A stretch of DNA of 64,000 nucleotides from JAAZPT01 sp034180455 (GTDB lineage: Bacteria; Bacillota; Clostridia; Christensenellales; Aristaeellaceae): the NCBI GenBank assembly GCA_034180455.1, contig JAXFOG010000032.1, positions 1 through 64,000 on the forward strand, in the 5' to 3' direction. Made by a program: the position numbers and the translations under genes. Positions 61,992-64,000 of this stretch are shown here, one piece after another (position 1 is the stretch's first letter; the number at the start of each line of letters is the position of its first letter). Below the pieces are notes generated by a model. The model was not told the DNA's origin. It saw only the letters and a list, made by a program, of their open reading frames with translations, and did no database searches.

Positions 61992-63107
61992 ATGCATGTT
62001 TTGCTAGTTTTTGGCACTAGACCCGAAGCAATAAAAATGTGCCCACTTGTAAATGAACTAAAAACAAGAAAAAACATAAAAACGACAGTATGCGTTAGTG
62101 GTCAGCATAGAGAAATGCTAGATCAGGTTCTAGATATATTTGATGTAAAGCCAGACTATGATCTATCCATTATGAAGAAAGGACAAGATCTATTTGACAT
62201 TACCTGCAATATACTCAATGGAATAAAAAATGTGCTAAAAGAAACAAAGCCTGATATTGTGCTTGTGCATGGAGATACTTCCACATCATTTGTAACGGCT
62301 CTTGCTTGCTTCTATATGCAGATACCCGTAGGCCATGTGGAGGCAGGACTTAGAACTTACAATATATATTCTCCATATCCAGAGGAGTTTAATAGGCAGG
62401 CTGTAAGTATAATTTCAAAATATCATTTTGCACCTACTGCAAAGGCAAAAGATAATCTGATAAAAGAAGGCAAAGACCCTAAAAACATATATCTTACTGG
62501 GAATACTGCAATAGATGCTCTTAAGACTACGCTTGGCAAAGTATATGATAATGAATGTCTAAGATGGGCAGAGGGCAGCCGTTTAATTATGATTACAGCT
62601 CATAGACGAGAAAATCTAGGCGAACCAATGCATCACATGTTTAAAGCAATAAGGCGTATATTAGACGAGTTTAAAGATGTAAGGGCGATTTACCCTATAC
62701 ATATGAATCCACAAGTTAGGAGTATTGCAAATGAAATATTTGCAGATTGCAACAATATAAGAATAATAGACCCACTTGACGTAGTTGATTTCCACCATTT
62801 TTTAAACAAAAGCTACCTTGTTTTAACTGATTCTGGAGGAATACAAGAAGAAGCACCAGCAATGGGAAAACCTGTGTTGGTTATGCGAGACACCACTGAG
62901 CGCCCTGAAGGCGTAGATGCGGGCACTCTAAAGCTTGTAGGCACTGATGAAGAAAATATTTACAATAATTTTAAGCTTTTACTTACTAACAAAGATGAAT
63001 ATGAGAAAATGTGTAAAGCATCTAATCCTTATGGTGATGGACTTGCATCAAAGCGCATAGCAGATATTATATGTGGAGAAAAATATAGTGAGTTCACCTG
63101 TGTATAA
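61992..63107 (+). CDS. wecB: UDP-N-acetylglucosamine 2-epimerase (non-hydrolysing, WecB/MnaA type)
   Basis: 371 residues. FGTRPEAIKMCPL, SGQHREMLDQVLDIF, HGDTSTSF, HVEAGLRT, DSGGIQEEAP and RDTTERPEG are the family motifs. It makes UDP-ManNAc for teichoic acid or surface polysaccharide. GAGAGG lies upstream. It overlaps the start of the next gene by about 20 bp. Other surface-polymer genes in the window include the acyltransferase and polysaccharide deacetylase, but they are not adjacent. Confidence 0.93.
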   Translation: MHVLLVFGTRPEAIKMCPLVNELKTRKNIKTTVCVSGQHREMLDQVLDIFDVKPDYDLSIMKKGQDLFDITCNILNGIKNVLKETKPDIVLVHGDTSTSFVTALACFYMQIPVGHVEAGLRTYNIYSPYPEEFNRQAVSIISKYHFAPTAKAKDNLIKEGKDPKNIYLTGNTAIDALKTTLGKVYDNECLRWAEGSRLIMITAHRRENLGEPMHHMFKAIRRILDEFKDVRAIYPIHMNPQVRSIANEIFADCNNIRIIDPLDVVDFHHFLNKSYLVLTDSGGIQEEAPAMGKPVLVMRDTTERPEGVDAGTLKLVGTDEENIYNNFKLLLTNKDEYEKMCKASNPYGDGLASKRIADIICGEKYSEFTCV

Positions 63108-63837
63108 AGAAGCCGATGTGTTTGCAAGAAGTAGTGCACTTCTTGGAGATGACGCTTTAAAAAAACTAAGATCATCCGTTGCCATGGTTTTTGGACTTGG
63201 TGGAGTTGGAGGGCACTGTGCTGAAAGCCTTTTGAGAGCAGGCTTAAAGAAACTATATATTGTGGATAAGGATAGCGTTGCTCCATCAAACATTAACAGA
63301 CAAATACTTGCTAAATATAGCAATATAGGCATTTCTAAAGCAGAAATTGCAAAATTACGCTTTGAGAGTATTAGCCCATTTACAGAAATAGTAGCGATAA
63401 ACGCATTCTATCTTCCAGAAAATCCAGTTGTTATTCCTGAAGATGTTGATATAGTTTTGGACTGTATAGATACCGTTTCTGCTAAAATACATATTATGCA
63501 AACATGCGCTATGCAAAGCAAGGCTCTAATATCATCGATGGGAATGGGGAATAGGTTTGACCCAAGCGCAATAAGCTTTGCTAAACTTGATAAAACAACC
63601 TGCGATCCTCTTGCAAGAGTGCTAAGAAAGCTCGCTAGAGAAAGAAACATTAAAAATATCAATGTAGTTTATTCAAAGGAAATTGCCAAGAATATTAACT
63701 TATCAGATAGCAGCAAGAAAGCTACACCTGCGAGCTTACCTTTTGTCCCTAGTACTGCTGGTATTCTTATGGCCTATCATGCCTGTGATGCACTAATAAA
63801 CGATATATCATTACTAATTCCTCTAATACATAAATAA
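63088..63837 (+). CDS. tcdA: tRNA threonylcarbamoyladenosine dehydratase (TcdA, ThiF/E1-like)
   Basis: 249 residues. It uses ATP to cyclise t6A37 to ct6A in tRNA. FGLGGVGGHCAESLLRAG is the nucleotide loop, followed by KDSVAPSNINRQ, CIDTVSAK and CDPLARVLRKLARERN, which is typical of TcdA. I take GTG 63088 as start with GGAG 9 nt upstream. Another GTG at 63073 is possible. It overlaps the wecB-type gene by 20 bp. Confidence 0.88.
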   Translation: MSSPVYKEADVFARSSALLGDDALKKLRSSVAMVFGLGGVGGHCAESLLRAGLKKLYIVDKDSVAPSNINRQILAKYSNIGISKAEIAKLRFESISPFTEIVAINAFYLPENPVVIPEDVDIVLDCIDTVSAKIHIMQTCAMQSKALISSMGMGNRFDPSAISFAKLDKTTCDPLARVLRKLARERNIKNINVVYSKEIAKNINLSDSSKKATPASLPFVPSTAGILMAYHACDALINDISLLIPLIHK

Positions 63838-63918
63838 AGAATATACAGAACCACGAAGCGAAAAAGTGCTAAATACAGGCTTATTTTGACAAATTTGTAA
63901 AAATCGCAAAGAAAATAA

Positions 63919-63947
63919 TTTACAAATAAAAATCTTTTTTATATAAT
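63919..63947 (+). promoter_or_regulatory. Promoter of the last, truncated gene
   Basis: TTTACA at 63919-63924, 17-bp spacer, TATAAT at 63942-63947. Confidence 0.6.
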
Positions 63948-63980
63948 ACAAATCTAAATTTGACTGTAAGGAGAGTTAAT

Positions 63981-64000
63981 ATGGAAACAAAAAGACCTGA
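63981..64000 (+). CDS. 5' end of a truncated gene
   Basis: An ATG with AAGGAGAG upstream starts METKRP and runs off the window. Too short to identify. Confidence 0.6.

Overview
The window is AT-rich DNA from a low-GC Gram-positive bacterium, most likely a member of the Clostridia. The evidence is the gene order priA-def-fmt-rsmB-rlmN-stp-prkC-rsgA-rpe, the rplU-prp-rpmA operon whose L27 has a Prp-cleavable N-terminus, HPr kinase, strong GGAGG ribosome binding sites, frequent TTG starts, LPXTG-type anchoring and sigma-A-like promoters. I cannot name a species. Most of the window is ordinary chromosome. I see no prophage, insertion sequence, CRISPR array or restriction system.

Layout. 1-400: the 3' part of a 5S rRNA, a decayed tRNA-like sequence, and a second, more decayed copy of the same 5S-tRNA unit about 230 bp further on. 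618-7540: a DhaK/DhaL-type kinase pair, an exported double rhodanese, an exported cyclophilin (minus strand), then tadA-hprK-ROK kinase-asnS. 7790-16328: an ABC-F ATPase (minus), then a block with an exported protein, a large zinc-ribbon/TM/repeat protein, an acyltransferase and an M29 aminopeptidase. 16663-17694: a cell-wall-anchored surface protein whose promoter carries a run of nine C between the -35 and -10 boxes. 17944-29496: gap, then the conserved translation/Ser-Thr-kinase cluster. 29581-31065 (minus): queT-like, rpmA, prp, rplU, with a structured leader before rplU. 31291-35131: a zinc-uptake locus (Fur-family regulator, small membrane protein, ZnuA, ZnuC, ZnuB, exported OB-fold-like protein). 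35271-41909: asnA, a GH127-like protein, a tRNA-dihydrouridine synthase and two unknown exported proteins.

41922-57167 runs on the minus strand: polysaccharide deacetylase; a 600-bp gene-free AT-rich region with three perfect DnaA boxes; DEDDh exonuclease; HI0933-type flavoprotein; SurE; COG2509-type flavoprotein; TrpS; two unknown exported proteins; a two-component system; YibE/F; alkaline phosphatase; and a thioredoxin-reductase-like flavoprotein without its CxxC. 57360-64000: type I pullulanase, a CHAP-like exported protein, an SDR fused to a zinc domain (minus), WecB-type epimerase, TcdA-type enzyme and the first codons of another gene.

The signals most worth following are the possible phase-variable promoter of the surface protein (16566-16595), the DnaA-box cluster away from dnaA (42861-43064), the unusual inverted repeat in the zinc-regulator promoter (31258-31280), the SDR-zinc domain fusion (60371-61849), the flavoprotein lacking its CxxC (56253-57167) and the 973-residue zinc-ribbon/repeat membrane protein (11124-14045). 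No single locus clearly shows a new defence or mobile system.
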